From positions 558,001-622,000 of the forward strand of contig NZ_JAGSYB010000001.1 in NCBI RefSeq assembly GCF_025685415.1: DNA of 64,000 nt, written 5' to 3'. A program made the translations under genes and the position numbers. Origin of the DNA: Terriglobus aquaticus. GTDB lineage: Bacteria > Acidobacteriota > Terriglobia > Terriglobales > Acidobacteriaceae. Below the pieces are notes generated by a model, which saw only the letters and a list, made by a program, of their open reading frames with translations, was not told where the DNA came from and made no database searches. Positions within the stretch are counted from its first letter, which is position 1, and each line of letters starts with the position of its first letter. Positions 1-10,070 of this stretch are shown piece after piece.

Positions 1-1
1 C

Positions 2-1267
2 CAACTGGCTCAGGAGCGTGGGCTGCGTTATCGGGCAGTATCTCGGGGTACTGCTCCGAACTCAACCACCGTACCGAACGCGATTATTCAAGGCTTGGCC
101 GGCGACGGCTTCAACGTGAGTTCATTTCATCCGTCGGCGGTGAAGACTTCCGACGTATCTGCATCTCAGCGTGTCATCACGATCGGGACAGAGCTGCCCG
201 CGGACGCACAGGAGGCGGCTCAGGCGAAGATAGAGCAGTGGAGCGACGTGCCAGCCGCCAGCGATGACTACAGTGCAGCGCGTGCAGCTATCAAGAGACA
301 TGTCGAAAGCTTCGTCGCCTCTCTCGAAGCGACGAACCTGCTTACGAAGACGGCGGTCATCGAAGTGTCCGGCCCGAAAGGGCAGCGCTTCGACTATCTC
401 GCTATCGACCCGGAGGATCACTACCTCCTGTCAGCGCATCTGGGCCCCGGCATCATGTATGTCGTCGACCTGCGCACGAATATATTGGTCAAGGCTATTT
501 CGGGCGTCCCGGGAATCACTGGGGTGGAGTACATTTCGGACAGACACAAGGCCTATACCTCGGATTGGGGCGAAGGAAAGATAGGTGTTGTCGACCTCAA
601 GACCATGGCAGTCGTCAAACGTCTGCCCACGGAGTCGAAGCCTAACGGCATCTCCTACGCTCAAGAGTTCGGGAAGGCATACGCCGTCAATACGCTTGCC
701 AAGGCTGTCAGCGTAATTGATGTTGAAAAGGATGAGATTGTAAAGATTCTGCGATTCGACAGTGAGACCGGAACACCAGGCTACGATTCGGTTGCCAAAC
801 GGATGTATGTCAGTCTACGTTCGACCAACGAGGTTGCAGAGATCGATCCCGCAACCGATCGCATTGTGGGCAAGTATCCGGTCGATGGCTGTGTCTTTGA
901 TCACGGCATGGCGATCGACTCGGAACACCATCGCGCATTCCTGCTCTGCGGGAGAAGCCAGAACCTCACAGTCTTCGCGCTTAACAGCCACAAGGCGATT
1001 GCTCATTTTCCGATACCGGCCGGTGCGGATGTGGTGAAATACGACTCCGGCAACGGCCGAGTCTACGCCGCGTGTTCCAGCGGTTCCATCTCAGTGGTTC
1101 AGGAAGACGACCCAGACCATTTTCACAAGTTGGGAGATGTTCCCGTAGCCCAATCGGTCCACAGTCTCGCCGTTGATCCAGCCACGCATCGGGTGTACGC
1201 CCCGGAGCAGGAGGAAGACGGCAAGCCCGTCGCACGGATCATCGTCTACGAGGCTAGTCACAGGTGA
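2..1267 (+). CDS. LMW-phosphatase/ArsC-like domain fused to YncE-like beta-propeller (5' partial)
   Basis: The reading frame is open from base 2 with no stop, so the gene enters from the left edge; the TTG at 95 is not needed as a start. The first ~105 residues resemble the C-terminal two thirds of a low-molecular-weight tyrosine phosphatase/arsenate reductase: RGL and SRGTAP strands, VPNAI helix, RVITIG strand, an acidic loop at WSDVPAASDDY where the family has its general-acid Asp, then a closing helix. The catalytic CxxxxxR loop would lie outside the window. The remaining ~300 residues are six or seven YncE/NHL-type blades with DLRT, DLKT, DVEK and DPAT turns. It is the first visible member of the chromate operon and is followed by a paralogous propeller. 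Role unknown; redox or oxyanion handling is only a guess from context. The fusion is seen in sequence, the domain assignment is by pattern. Confidence 0.75.
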   Translation, partial: QLAQERGLRYRAVSRGTAPNSTTVPNAIIQGLAGDGFNVSSFHPSAVKTSDVSASQRVITIGTELPADAQEAAQAKIEQWSDVPAASDDYSAARAAIKRHVESFVASLEATNLLTKTAVIEVSGPKGQRFDYLAIDPEDHYLLSAHLGPGIMYVVDLRTNILVKAISGVPGITGVEYISDRHKAYTSDWGEGKIGVVDLKTMAVVKRLPTESKPNGISYAQEFGKAYAVNTLAKAVSVIDVEKDEIVKILRFDSETGTPGYDSVAKRMYVSLRSTNEVAEIDPATDRIVGKYPVDGCVFDHGMAIDSEHHRAFLLCGRSQNLTVFALNSHKAIAHFPIPAGADVVKYDSGNGRVYAACSSGSISVVQEDDPDHFHKLGDVPVAQSVHSLAVDPATHRVYAPEQEEDGKPVARIIVYEASHR

Positions 1268-1282
1268 ATGGGAGGCAGTGAA

Positions 1283-2281
1283 ATGCGTAAAACTACCTTG
1301 GTTATTCTTCTAGTATCGCTATGCGGTTGGCCAACTGTTTCTCCCGCGCAGTCTGCAAACGCCGAACCTCTGAAGCTGATTGCCACGATCCCTTTGCCGG
1401 ACGTCCAAGGCCGCATCGACCACCTTTCCATCGATATGAAAGGCCAGCGCCTCTTTGTCGCGGCCCTCGGAAACAATTCTCTCGAAATCATCGATTTGAA
1501 AGAGAATAAGCGAATCCATTCCATCGCCGGGTTGGCGGAACCTCAGGGTATCGCTTACATTCCTTCATCCAATCATCTCTTTGTAGCCGATGGCAAAGAT
1601 GGTTCCGTCCGTGAGTTCGATGCAGCGTCCTGGAAGATGCTCAATTCGATCTCCTATGGCGATGATGCCGACAACCTGCGCTTCGATCCGGCCAGCGGCC
1701 ACATCTGGGTGGGCTACGGAGGAGGTGCCTTGAGTGAATTTGACCAAGACGGAGCGAAGCTGGGAGAGATCAAAGTTGACGCGCATCCCGAATCCTTCCA
1801 ACTGGAAAAGAACGGATCGAGAATGTTTGTCAACCTGCCTGGAGCCCGGAAGATCGCGGTTGTGGATCGCAAGGCTAGATCGATATTGGCGTCGTGGAGG
1901 ACTGGAGGTCCGCTAGCCAACTTTTCCATGGCACTGGACGAACAGAACCACCGGTTATTCGTGGTCACCCGTCTTCCGGCGCGTCTCATTGTGCTGGACA
2001 CGGTTGACGGCAAACGTGTGGCGGGTCTATCCGCAATCGGCGATTGCGATGATGTGTTTTATGATGCGCAGCGTCACCGCATCTATGCGACCGGAGGAGA
2101 AGGAGGGATCGCGGTGTTTCAACAGCGGGACCCTGATCACTATGACGAGATTGCCCGAGTCAAGACCGTAGGCGGTGCGCGAACGGGATTGTTCTCGGCG
2201 GATCTCGATAAGCTCTACGTTGCGGTACGAAAGCAAGGATCGCAGCCCGCTGAGATTCGCGTGTACGAACCGGTCCCGTAG
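1283..2281 (+). CDS. YncE-like secreted beta-propeller protein
   Basis: The protein has 332 residues. The ATG at 1283 is preferred over the in-frame ATG at 1268 because GGAGG lies 7 bases upstream and it gives a clean signal peptide (MRKTTLVILLVSL, cleavage after SPAQS-ANA). Blades repeat the pattern of the preceding gene's propeller, and both C-termini share QxxDPDHY and IRVYE. It is therefore probably a periplasmic or exported paralogue of the fusion protein's second half. Such propellers bind ligands or partners; no catalytic motif is seen. It lies 15 bp after the previous stop and probably belongs to the same transcript. The following gap of ~150 bp before the TolC gene could hold a secondary promoter, though none is obvious. 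Confidence 0.8.
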   Translation: MRKTTLVILLVSLCGWPTVSPAQSANAEPLKLIATIPLPDVQGRIDHLSIDMKGQRLFVAALGNNSLEIIDLKENKRIHSIAGLAEPQGIAYIPSSNHLFVADGKDGSVREFDAASWKMLNSISYGDDADNLRFDPASGHIWVGYGGGALSEFDQDGAKLGEIKVDAHPESFQLEKNGSRMFVNLPGARKIAVVDRKARSILASWRTGGPLANFSMALDEQNHRLFVVTRLPARLIVLDTVDGKRVAGLSAIGDCDDVFYDAQRHRIYATGGEGGIAVFQQRDPDHYDEIARVKTVGGARTGLFSADLDKLYVAVRKQGSQPAEIRVYEPVP

Positions 2282-2429
2282 ATGCGGAGTCCAGAGCGTG
2301 AAAGAGCCCCGTTCTGGCTCAAGACTTTTGTGAAATTCCAAACAAGGGATCTTAGACATTTTCCGAATCGGAGCCGCCGCGTTCGAGGCTGTGCTATTGT
2401 TGTTTCACGGATTGGTTATGCATATAACA

Positions 2430-3917
2430 ATGACAGACAGCATTCGTTGCGTTTGGTCGGAGAGCGCTACGAGGAACCGGCGCACGAAAACACCCGGAGC
2501 CTGGCACGTACGAAGTGTTATTTCTTCGTGTGCGCTGTTGAGCGTGTTCGCGGGTTCCGGCAGTCCGATCGCGCACGCGCAAGCTCCTCCCCCGCCTTCT
2601 CCTGTACTTGCGCTCTCCGAGGTGGTTCAGTCTGCGGTGCGTGATTACCCCTTGGTGCACGTCACGCAGGAAGAACTCAACGCGTCTGCCGCCAATATTG
2701 AATTGGCGCGAACGGCCTACCTTCCACGAATCGACGGGCTGACCCAATTCAACCGCGCCACTAGGAACAACGTCTTCGGAGCGCTGCTGCCGCAAAGCAT
2801 TGTGCCTTCCATCACGGGTCCGGTACTTGGAACGAATAACGGCGGCTCGGTCTGGGGCAGTGCAACTGGATTGCTCGTTAACTGGCAGCCGTTCGACTTT
2901 GGTGTCCGCCACGCCAACGTGCAGGCTTCCCTTGCGGCGCGGGACGCGGCCGGTGCGGCGGTTCGACGCACTCAACTGGAAGTTGGTACCGCGGCGGCTG
3001 ATGCCTTTCTGACACTGATTGCAGCGCAGCAGACCGAGAAGTCTGCAACAGCGGCGGTAGACAACTGGGATGTGTTGCTGCGCAGCATCCATGCGTTGAC
3101 ATCGGCTCAACTTAGGCCAGGTGCGGACGAATCCCGGATAGAAGCTGAGCGCGCATTGGCAGGGACACAGCTCGCTTATGCGAAGCAAGCCGAAGCGACA
3201 AGCCGGGCCACCCTTGTTAAGTTCATGCCGCATGCGGACGACGGTGGAGTCGTGTTCGACGTCGCGCGTCTGTTGTCAGAGCCACCCCCGCTGGCGGACG
3301 AGGACGCGCCCTTCCAGGCGGGCCAGCATCCCATCCTGGTGCAGCAGAAAGCGGTCACTGCGCAATCGGAAGCGCAGTTGCACGCGACCGAACGCAGTTG
3401 GGTTCCGAAATTCAATTTAGAGGGTGCAGCCTTCGCTCGCGGAACGGGTGCCGAGTCGGACGGAAGGCGACTTGGGGGCATCAATGGTCTTGGTCCGACG
3501 ACAGCGAATTACGCGGTGGGGGTTAATGTCACCTTCGCATTCATGGATTTTGCCAGCATCCATGCTCATGAAGCCGCACAAGCTGCGACGGTCAAAGCCA
3601 ATAAGAACAACGAACAGCTGGCGGATAGAACCCTTCAGGAGCGGTTTGCCATCGCCCGGGCAGCGGTACGCACTGCGCGTGAGGTTGCAGCAAACACTCC
3701 GGTCGAAGTGAAAGCTGCACATACGGCCTTCGACCAAGCCCAGGCTCGCTACAAGGCAGGTCTTGCCCCGATCGATGACGTGGCGCAGGCACAACGGCTG
3801 GTAGTTCAGGCTGAGATCGATGATTCCATTGCTCGCCTGAATGTCTGGCGGGCTCTTCTTCAATTGCAAGCCTCGCGCGGGGATATTCAACCCTTCGTAC
3901 AAGCAGTCAGCAAGTGA
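2430..3917 (+). CDS. TolC-family outer-membrane efflux channel
   Basis: The protein has 495 residues from the ATG at 2430; an in-frame GTG at 2391 would add 13 residues. It has a long basic N-terminus, a hydrophobic segment (SVISSCALLSVFAG), a cleavage region near AHAQA, and then two outer-membrane-efflux repeats rich in long Ala/Gln/Glu helices. The repeat ends are typical: TAYLPRIDG in the first half, and AQARYKAGLAPIDDVAQAQ near residue 440. Family role: a trimeric channel-tunnel that passes substrates across the outer membrane for an RND pump. The pump and adaptor follow directly, with 17 bp to the RND gene. Substrate is unknown; chromate or other toxic anions are suggested only by the operon. 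Confidence 0.9.
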   Translation: MTDSIRCVWSESATRNRRTKTPGAWHVRSVISSCALLSVFAGSGSPIAHAQAPPPPSPVLALSEVVQSAVRDYPLVHVTQEELNASAANIELARTAYLPRIDGLTQFNRATRNNVFGALLPQSIVPSITGPVLGTNNGGSVWGSATGLLVNWQPFDFGVRHANVQASLAARDAAGAAVRRTQLEVGTAAADAFLTLIAAQQTEKSATAAVDNWDVLLRSIHALTSAQLRPGADESRIEAERALAGTQLAYAKQAEATSRATLVKFMPHADDGGVVFDVARLLSEPPPLADEDAPFQAGQHPILVQQKAVTAQSEAQLHATERSWVPKFNLEGAAFARGTGAESDGRRLGGINGLGPTTANYAVGVNVTFAFMDFASIHAHEAAQAATVKANKNNEQLADRTLQERFAIARAAVRTAREVAANTPVEVKAAHTAFDQAQARYKAGLAPIDDVAQAQRLVVQAEIDDSIARLNVWRALLQLQASRGDIQPFVQAVSK

Positions 3918-3934
3918 GTTCCAGGTAGGAAACG

Positions 3935-6900
3935 ATGCGTCTTGTTTTGGCAGCTTTATCTCGTCCGTTGGCTGTGATCGTCGCATTGATCGCGATCCTG
4001 GGCGGCTTTGCCCTTTCGCTGGGACGCATGCGCACCGACATCTTTCCCGAGGTCGGGAATCCGGTGATCTATGTTGCGCAGCCATACGGGGGAATGACGC
4101 CTGCCCAGATGGAGGGCTTCCTCACCTACTACTACGAGTACCACTTCCTCTACATCACCGGTATCGAATCGGTCGACAGCAAGAGTATCCAAGGCGCTGC
4201 GCTGATGAAGCTAAGCTTCCGTGAAGGAACCAACATGCAGCAGGCGATGGCTGAGACGGTAGGCTACGTCACGCGAGCCCGCGCTTTCATGCCCCCCGGC
4301 ACCGTCCCGCCGTTCATCACGCGTTTCGATCCAGGTAGCGTGGCCGTCGGTTTGTTACTCTTCACCAGCACGAACCATACCCAGGGCGAACTCCAGAACA
4401 TCGCGCTCAACCAGGTACGCCCGTTGTTTGCGACGCTGCCCGGCGTCTCTGCGCCTCCGCCCTTTGGCGGCAATCAACGGACGATCGTCGTCACGCTTGA
4501 CCCGGACAAGCTGAAGCAATACCACATCTCGCCGGAGCAGGCGATCTCCGCAGTGAGCACGGGGTCGGTGGTCGCTCCATCCGGAAACCTCTATGACGGC
4601 ACCCTGAACCGGATCGTGCGCAACAATGCGACGCTCGGGCCGGAACTGGGCGAGTTGATGAACACGCCGATCCACCCAGGATCAGGCACAAGTGTCTATC
4701 TCCGCGATATTGGAGCGGTCGACAACGGAACCGACATTGTGACGGCCTACGCCCATGTGGATGGACGGCGAACGGTCTATATTCCGGTAACGAAGCGTTC
4801 CGACGCCTCGACTCTTGCGGTCATCAGCGCGGTCAAGGCGGCTATCCCTCTTTTCAAGAAGGCAATCCCTGACGACGTGGACGTTCAGTTGGCGTTCGAT
4901 CAATCGGGGTATGTCTCTCACGCGATCAACGGCCTGGTACGCGAAGCCATCATCGGTGCGGTGCTTACAGGAATTGTGGTTTTGTTCTTCCTGCGCGACT
5001 GGCGCGGAGCCCTGATCGTAGTGGCAAATATTCCGTTTGCACTCTTCACGGCCGTCCTTTTGCTTTGGGCAACCGGGCAAACCATCAACATCATGACGCT
5101 CGGCGGTCTGGCGCTCGCCGTGGGCGTTCTCGTAGACGAAGCCACCGTGGAGATCGAAAACATCCATACGCAGCTTCTCCCGGGCGTCTCCCGAGCAAAA
5201 GCAGTTCTGGAGGCGTGCAAACGCACCGTGATTGCTCGATTGTTGTCCATGCTGTGTGTTCTGGCGGTCTTCGTTCCGTCCTTCTTCATGAAGGGTGTTG
5301 GGCGGCAGCTCTTCGTTCCTTTGTCTCTCGCGGTTGGCTTCGCAATGATCGCCTCCTACCTGCTTTCCAGCAGTCTTGTCCCGGTGTTTGGGACGTGGAT
5401 GATGAAAGAGACCCATCGGCGGGAAGAGTCGGAAGGAGCCTTCGGACGACTCCGGGCGCGATATGAGAAATTCCTGGACGCCGTTCTGAAGTTCAGGTGG
5501 CCCGTCATCCTCACCTACTTCGGAGTGTCGATAGTCGTTCTGGTGCTTGTCACACCACATCTCGGAACGGAGATATTTCCGGACGTCAATGGTCCTGTCC
5601 TGCGGATGCGTTTGAAGGCACCAGTCGGCACACGCATTGAGGAGACCGAGCCGATGATTCTCCAAGCGCTCGATCTCATTCGCAAGACCATTGGAAAGGA
5701 GAACGTGGAAATTACATCCGATTACGTCGGCGTGCAACCTTCCAGCTATCCGATCAACCTGGTGCATCTTTTCTCCAGCGGTCCCGAGGAAGCGATGGTT
5801 CAAGTCCAGTTGCGACCCGGACATCCCGACGACGAACGGTTACGGGAAGACCTGCGCTCTGCTTTCAGTAAAGAGATGCCCTCACTCCATCTGTCTTTCG
5901 AGGCAGGAGACATCGTCTCGCAGGTCATGAGCTTCGGTTCGCCCACTCCTGTGCAGATCGACGTACAAGGAGTGAACCTCGAACAGAACTACGCTCAACT
6001 TGCAAAGATAGAGGCGGAACTCCACAAATTGAGTTTTCTCCGCGATATATCCATCGTGCAGCCGCAGAAGTATCCCACCGTCGAGGTAAACATCGACCGG
6101 CAGTATGCCGGACAATTCGGGCTGACGATGGCAGACGTGACCAACTCCATGGTTGCCGCGACAGGATCGTCACGGTTTACTTCGCCGAATTATTGGCGCG
6201 ACCCGAACACCGGAAATGCTTTTCAAATTCAGGTACAAATTCCTCCGAGCCGCGCTCAGGGTATGCCGGCCTTGTCGTCTCTGCCGCTGATGCGAGATGG
6301 ACTCTCACAGCCTCAGCTCGATCAGGTCGCAAGCCTGCAGTACGGCACCATGCCGGAGATGATCGAGAGGCTCAGCGGACAGCGTGTTGTGAGCCTCACA
6401 GCCAACCTCCACGGTGTCACTCTCGGAGAAGCACAACAGAAGATAAAGGACGCACTCGCCAAAATGCCGGCACCGCCCAAGGGGTCCGTTGTCACAGTTC
6501 GGGGCGAGGTTCCAGCGCTGGAAGAGACCATCTCAGGCTTACGCGTGGGACTTTTGCTAGCGATTGCAACTATCTTTCTCCTCCTGATGGCATACTTTCA
6601 ATCCCTTCGGTTACCGTTGGCTGTCTTGAGCACTATCCCCGGAGTGCTCTGCGGCGTGGTGCTGATGCTGCTCGTTACACGAACAACCCTCAATATCCAG
6701 TCCTTTATGGGAGCGATTATGGCGGTAGGGATCTCCGTTGCCAACGCAATTCTCCTTGTGACATTTGCCGAACACGCCCGCCAGCAGGAAGGCGCGGAGG
6801 TGGCGGCGCACACAGGCGCTGTCGGTCGCCTCCGTGCGATTCTGATGACCGCCACGGCAATGATCTGCGGCATGATCCCAATGGCCATCGGATTCGGGGA

Positions 6901-7078
6901 GGGCGGCGCGCAGTCCGCCCCTCTGGCCCGCGCCGTTATCGGTGGCCTCCTCTTTTCGACGTTTGCCACATTGGCCGTGCTGCCCGCCATCTACGGGCTC
7001 CTGCAACGGCGCGCATCTGTTACTTCCAATTCCTTGAATCCTGAAGATCCCGCGAGCCGATACTATGCACAATCATAA
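3935..7078 (+). CDS. RND-family inner-membrane efflux pump
   Basis: With 1047 residues this is the usual RND length. It has an N-terminal transmembrane helix (residues 5-28), a large periplasmic loop beginning RTDIFPEVGNPV, transmembrane helices 2-6 around residues 335-490, a second periplasmic domain, and helices 8-12 at the C-terminus. The TM4 relay region reads GVLVDEATVEIEN near residue 400; the acidic pair is D-E instead of the AcrB D-D, a form common in acidobacterial HAE1-like pumps. It uses the proton gradient to drive substrate into the TolC channel through the adaptor. AGGTAGGA precedes the ATG. It overlaps the adaptor gene by 14 bp, so translation is probably coupled. Order is TolC-RND-adaptor, the reverse of many operons. 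Confidence 0.92.
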   Translation: MRLVLAALSRPLAVIVALIAILGGFALSLGRMRTDIFPEVGNPVIYVAQPYGGMTPAQMEGFLTYYYEYHFLYITGIESVDSKSIQGAALMKLSFREGTNMQQAMAETVGYVTRARAFMPPGTVPPFITRFDPGSVAVGLLLFTSTNHTQGELQNIALNQVRPLFATLPGVSAPPPFGGNQRTIVVTLDPDKLKQYHISPEQAISAVSTGSVVAPSGNLYDGTLNRIVRNNATLGPELGELMNTPIHPGSGTSVYLRDIGAVDNGTDIVTAYAHVDGRRTVYIPVTKRSDASTLAVISAVKAAIPLFKKAIPDDVDVQLAFDQSGYVSHAINGLVREAIIGAVLTGIVVLFFLRDWRGALIVVANIPFALFTAVLLLWATGQTINIMTLGGLALAVGVLVDEATVEIENIHTQLLPGVSRAKAVLEACKRTVIARLLSMLCVLAVFVPSFFMKGVGRQLFVPLSLAVGFAMIASYLLSSSLVPVFGTWMMKETHRREESEGAFGRLRARYEKFLDAVLKFRWPVILTYFGVSIVVLVLVTPHLGTEIFPDVNGPVLRMRLKAPVGTRIEETEPMILQALDLIRKTIGKENVEITSDYVGVQPSSYPINLVHLFSSGPEEAMVQVQLRPGHPDDERLREDLRSAFSKEMPSLHLSFEAGDIVSQVMSFGSPTPVQIDVQGVNLEQNYAQLAKIEAELHKLSFLRDISIVQPQKYPTVEVNIDRQYAGQFGLTMADVTNSMVAATGSSRFTSPNYWRDPNTGNAFQIQVQIPPSRAQGMPALSSLPLMRDGLSQPQLDQVASLQYGTMPEMIERLSGQRVVSLTANLHGVTLGEAQQKIKDALAKMPAPPKGSVVTVRGEVPALEETISGLRVGLLLAIATIFLLLMAYFQSLRLPLAVLSTIPGVLCGVVLMLLVTRTTLNIQSFMGAIMAVGISVANAILLVTFAEHARQQEGAEVAAHTGAVGRLRAILMTATAMICGMIPMAIGFGEGGAQSAPLARAVIGGLLFSTFATLAVLPAIYGLLQRRASVTSNSLNPEDPASRYYAQS

Positions 7079-8150
7079 GAAAATCCTTCTCATTGCTCTT
7101 GCCATCTGTGGGCAGGTGATCGCCCAGTCGCCAGCGCGTGTGGAGCTTGTGGCGGTGGAAAGCCGTAACCCTACACGAACGATCGCATTGCCCGCGGAGT
7201 TGGCACCATATTTGCAGGCTGACATTGAAGCACGGGTGCCCGGTTACATTGAACAGGTACTCGTGGATCGTGGCAGTCGCGTGCGACGCGGACAGGTTCT
7301 GGTAGAGCTATCCGCCCCGGAGATGAAGGCCCAGACAGCTGCCGCCGAAGCGAATCTTCACCAGGCCGAAGCTGACCAAAGTCAGGCGGAAGCTCAGGCA
7401 GCAGGCATTGAGAGTACGTTTGCTCGCTTGCAGGAAGCTTCAAAGACGCCAGGAGCCATAGCGGGCAACGAACTGGTTCAATCGGAGAAAGAGCGGGACG
7501 CCGCCCAATCTCTTGTGAGTAGCAGAAAGGCAGCCACTCGGGCGGCGTCCGAGCGTTTGCGCGTTGCAAAGGAGATGGAAGGTTATCTCCGCGTGACGGC
7601 GCCCTTCGATGGCACAATCACTGATCGTTTTGTGCATCCGGGCATATTGGTCCAAGGAGGTACCCACACTCCTCTGCTGAAGCTCCAACAGACCGCCCAT
7701 CTTCGCTTGACGGTCCCAGTTCCCGAGAGTTATGCCGGTCACGTTGTTTCTGGCACACCGGTAAACTTCCACGTCTCGTCACAGCCCGGCAAGACGTATT
7801 CTGCCAAGATTGCCAGAATCTCTGGCGCTCTGGATGCACAGAGCAGAACGATGACAGTCGAACTTGACGCCTACAACAAGGACGGCAGCCTTGCACCCGG
7901 GATGTATCCGACTGTCGATTGGCCGGTCAGTTCGGCGGAGCCCCTCCTGCTCGTTCCTGCAACCAGCGTTGTCTCGACCACCGAGCGAACTTTCATCATC
8001 ACCCCACTCAATGGACACGCTCACTGGGTCAACGTGCGCAAAGGCGCAGCTTTTGGAGATCAGGTGGCGATACGTGGCGAGATCAAACAGGGGGACAAGG
8101 TTGTAAAACGAGCATCGGATGACCTACGTGAGGGTACGCCTCTTCCGTAG
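7065..8150 (+). CDS. RND efflux periplasmic adaptor (membrane fusion protein)
   Basis: The protein has 361 residues, a signal peptide ([17 protein letters not shown]), a split barrel-sandwich/lipoyl domain ([19 protein letters not shown] and [17 protein letters not shown]), and a coiled-coil hairpin of roughly residues 90-165 rich in A, E and Q. A beta-barrel and a membrane-proximal domain follow. It bridges the RND pump and the TolC channel. There is no CxxC or His-rich metal-binding N-terminal domain as in CusB-type adaptors, so nothing in the sequence points to copper or silver. The gene starts inside the RND gene's 3' end and is followed 54 bp later by chrB. Confidence 0.9.
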   Translation: MHNHKKILLIALAICGQVIAQSPARVELVAVESRNPTRTIALPAELAPYLQADIEARVPGYIEQVLVDRGSRVRRGQVLVELSAPEMKAQTAAAEANLHQAEADQSQAEAQAAGIESTFARLQEASKTPGAIAGNELVQSEKERDAAQSLVSSRKAATRAASERLRVAKEMEGYLRVTAPFDGTITDRFVHPGILVQGGTHTPLLKLQQTAHLRLTVPVPESYAGHVVSGTPVNFHVSSQPGKTYSAKIARISGALDAQSRTMTVELDAYNKDGSLAPGMYPTVDWPVSSAEPLLLVPATSVVSTTERTFIITPLNGHAHWVNVRKGAAFGDQVAIRGEIKQGDKVVKRASDDLREGTPLP

Positions 8151-8204
8151 ATATCGGAGTTGAACTGCGGGAATTGCACAACGGAACGACAACTTTTGAA
8201 TTCC

Positions 8205-9134
8205 ATGAAGAAAATCAATGAGACAAACTCGGCGCCGTGGCTCCTGTTGATCTTCACCTTGCCCGGGAACAAGGCAAGCGCGAGGGTCGGCATCTGGAGA
8301 AAGCTGCAGCGATATGGAACGCTTCAGCTGCGAAACTCTGGCTACCTATTGCCAAATACGCCGACAAATCAGGAGCGCTTCGCTTGGCTGGCGACCTCAA
8401 TTCGTGCTTCCAAGGGTGAGGCCTCGGTGCTTCAAGTCTACACCGTTGATTATCCTCCCGTAGACAAGCTTCACGATCTTTTCCGTGAAGAACGAAGACC
8501 CGATTACTCAGGATTAATCCAGGAGGTGCAAAAGCTTGACCCGTCAGGTCCGGGCTTTCCCAATCAACTTGCAAAGTTGAAACGGCGGTTCGATGAAATT
8601 AGCGAGATCGACTTCTTTCATTCTCCTCTGAGAGCCAACGCCGAAGAGGTTCTTTATAAGGCGGAACATCCGGTAGCCACCCAGGTGAAGGTGCCGAAAG
8701 GAAAGCTCTCAAAGGGGGCCTATCAGAAGCGTGCCTGGATTACGAGGCCTCGGCCTGGGATTGACCGCGTGTCCTCTGCGTGGCTCATCCAACGTTTCAT
8801 TGATCCGAAAGCTACGTTCGTGTTTGGAAATGAACCGGCGAGCCACCCGAAAGCTGTCCCGTTCGACATGTATGAGTCTGGCGGCTTTGGCCACGAAGGA
8901 GAGAACTGCACTTTCGAGACTTTGTGCCTTCGCTTTGGAATTCGCGACAAAACAGTTCACCGCATTGGACAAGCTATCCACGATGCCGACTTCGATGACA
9001 TCAAGTTTGGTCGGACAGAAGGCATCACCATCAACCAAGTTCTGAAGGGGTGGGCCAAGCAGGGCATCCCGGATGACGAACTGCTGCGCCGAGGAATGGA
9101 CCTTATCGAAGGGCTCTATCACTCGATTGCATAG
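8205..9134 (+). CDS. chrB: ChrB-family chromate resistance protein
   Basis: The protein has 309 residues from the ATG at 8205; an in-frame TTG at 8160 exists but the 15 extra residues look unstructured. The N-terminal domain starts PWLLLIFTLPGNKASARVGIW, typical of ChrB. The C-terminal ChrB domain has ITRPRPGIDRVSSAWLI, FGHEGENCTFETLC and IHDADFDD, clustering His, Glu, Asp and Cys residues. ChrB homologues are reported as chromate-responsive regulators or chromate-processing proteins next to chrA. The position between an efflux system and a DUF1259-ChrA pair supports a role in chromate resistance. The Shine-Dalgarno is weak at either start. Confidence in the family is high, in the exact biochemical role low. 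Confidence 0.88.
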   Translation: MKKINETNSAPWLLLIFTLPGNKASARVGIWRKLQRYGTLQLRNSGYLLPNTPTNQERFAWLATSIRASKGEASVLQVYTVDYPPVDKLHDLFREERRPDYSGLIQEVQKLDPSGPGFPNQLAKLKRRFDEISEIDFFHSPLRANAEEVLYKAEHPVATQVKVPKGKLSKGAYQKRAWITRPRPGIDRVSSAWLIQRFIDPKATFVFGNEPASHPKAVPFDMYESGGFGHEGENCTFETLCLRFGIRDKTVHRIGQAIHDADFDDIKFGRTEGITINQVLKGWAKQGIPDDELLRRGMDLIEGLYHSIA

Positions 9135-9149
9135 AAATAAGGGAGAACA

Positions 9150-10064
9150 ATGAGAAACCAAATCGTATATTCCGTTGCGCTGTGTGCACTCGCCTGTTGC
9201 CTTACCTCTGCATGGGCTCAGGCTGATCCGAATGCGGCATGGAAGCCTGTGGACGCGGCACTCGGCCGGTCTGGTCAGATGCAGCCAGGAGATGTATACA
9301 AATTTGCCCTTCCGCGTAGGGACATGAAGGTTGTGAAAGATGGGGTGACCATCGCCCCCGGCCTCGCGCTGGGATCGTGGATTGCCTTCAAGAAAATGGG
9401 CAATGAAGCTATGGTCATGGGCGACCTCGTTCTTGCCGACGACGAGATTGAACCCGTCATGCTGAAGCTTCAGCAGAACGGCATCGAGCAGACATCGATC
9501 CATAATCATCTCTTGGGAGAAAGCCCTCGTGTGATCTACATGCACATCGCAGGGCATGGTGACCCGGTCGTATTAGCGCGTTCGCTTGCTTCCGCACTGG
9601 CTTTGACCAAGACACCCTTTCCCCCAGCCACGACTCCTCCCGCAGCCGCGCAACCAACGATTGATCTAAAAACGGCAGAGGTCGAGCAAGCCCTTGGCTA
9701 TTCCGGTAAGGTCAATGGAGGCATACTGCAATTCTCTGTTCCTCGCATCGAGAAGATCAGCGATAACGGAATGGAAGTTCCCCCCGCCATGGGTACTGCG
9801 ACTGCGATCAACTTCCAACCTACGGGAGAGGGTAAGGCTGCCATCGCAGGCGACTTCGTCCTGCTCACCGCCGAAGTCAATCCGGTCATTCGCGCTCTGA
9901 GGACGCACGGCATTGAGGTCGAGGCAGTGCACAATCACATGCTTTTCGATCAACCTCATCTCATTTTCATGCATTTCTGGGCGAATGATGACGCCGTCAA
10001 GCTGGCGCAGGGCCTTAGGGCCGCACTTAACGAAACCAGTTCGCAAAAGCCACAAATCAAATGA
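9150..10064 (+). CDS. Exported two-repeat DUF1259 (LppY/LpqO-like) protein
   Basis: The protein has 304 residues with a signal peptide (MRNQIVYSVALCALACCLTSAWAQA) and AGGGAG 5 bases before the ATG. It contains two DUF1259 repeats, about residues 30-155 and 175-300. Each ends in a histidine motif: IHNHLLGESPRVIYMH near 115 and VHNHMLFDQPHLIFMH near 260. The spacing HNH...P...MH looks like a metal site, but no function is established for the family. It lies 15 bp after chrB and 6 bp before chrA, so it should be co-expressed with chromate transport. It could be a periplasmic metal or oxyanion-binding partner; that is inference. Confidence 0.85.
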   Translation: MRNQIVYSVALCALACCLTSAWAQADPNAAWKPVDAALGRSGQMQPGDVYKFALPRRDMKVVKDGVTIAPGLALGSWIAFKKMGNEAMVMGDLVLADDEIEPVMLKLQQNGIEQTSIHNHLLGESPRVIYMHIAGHGDPVVLARSLASALALTKTPFPPATTPPAAAQPTIDLKTAEVEQALGYSGKVNGGILQFSVPRIEKISDNGMEVPPAMGTATAINFQPTGEGKAAIAGDFVLLTAEVNPVIRALRTHGIEVEAVHNHMLFDQPHLIFMHFWANDDAVKLAQGLRAALNETSSQKPQIK

Positions 10065-10070
10065 GGCCAC

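Noticed and set aside
4682-5824. Long leftward frame (380 codons) opposite the RND pump gene
   Set aside because: It lies wholly antisense to a well-conserved pump and its translation has no recognisable domain and is typical GC-rich shadow sequence.
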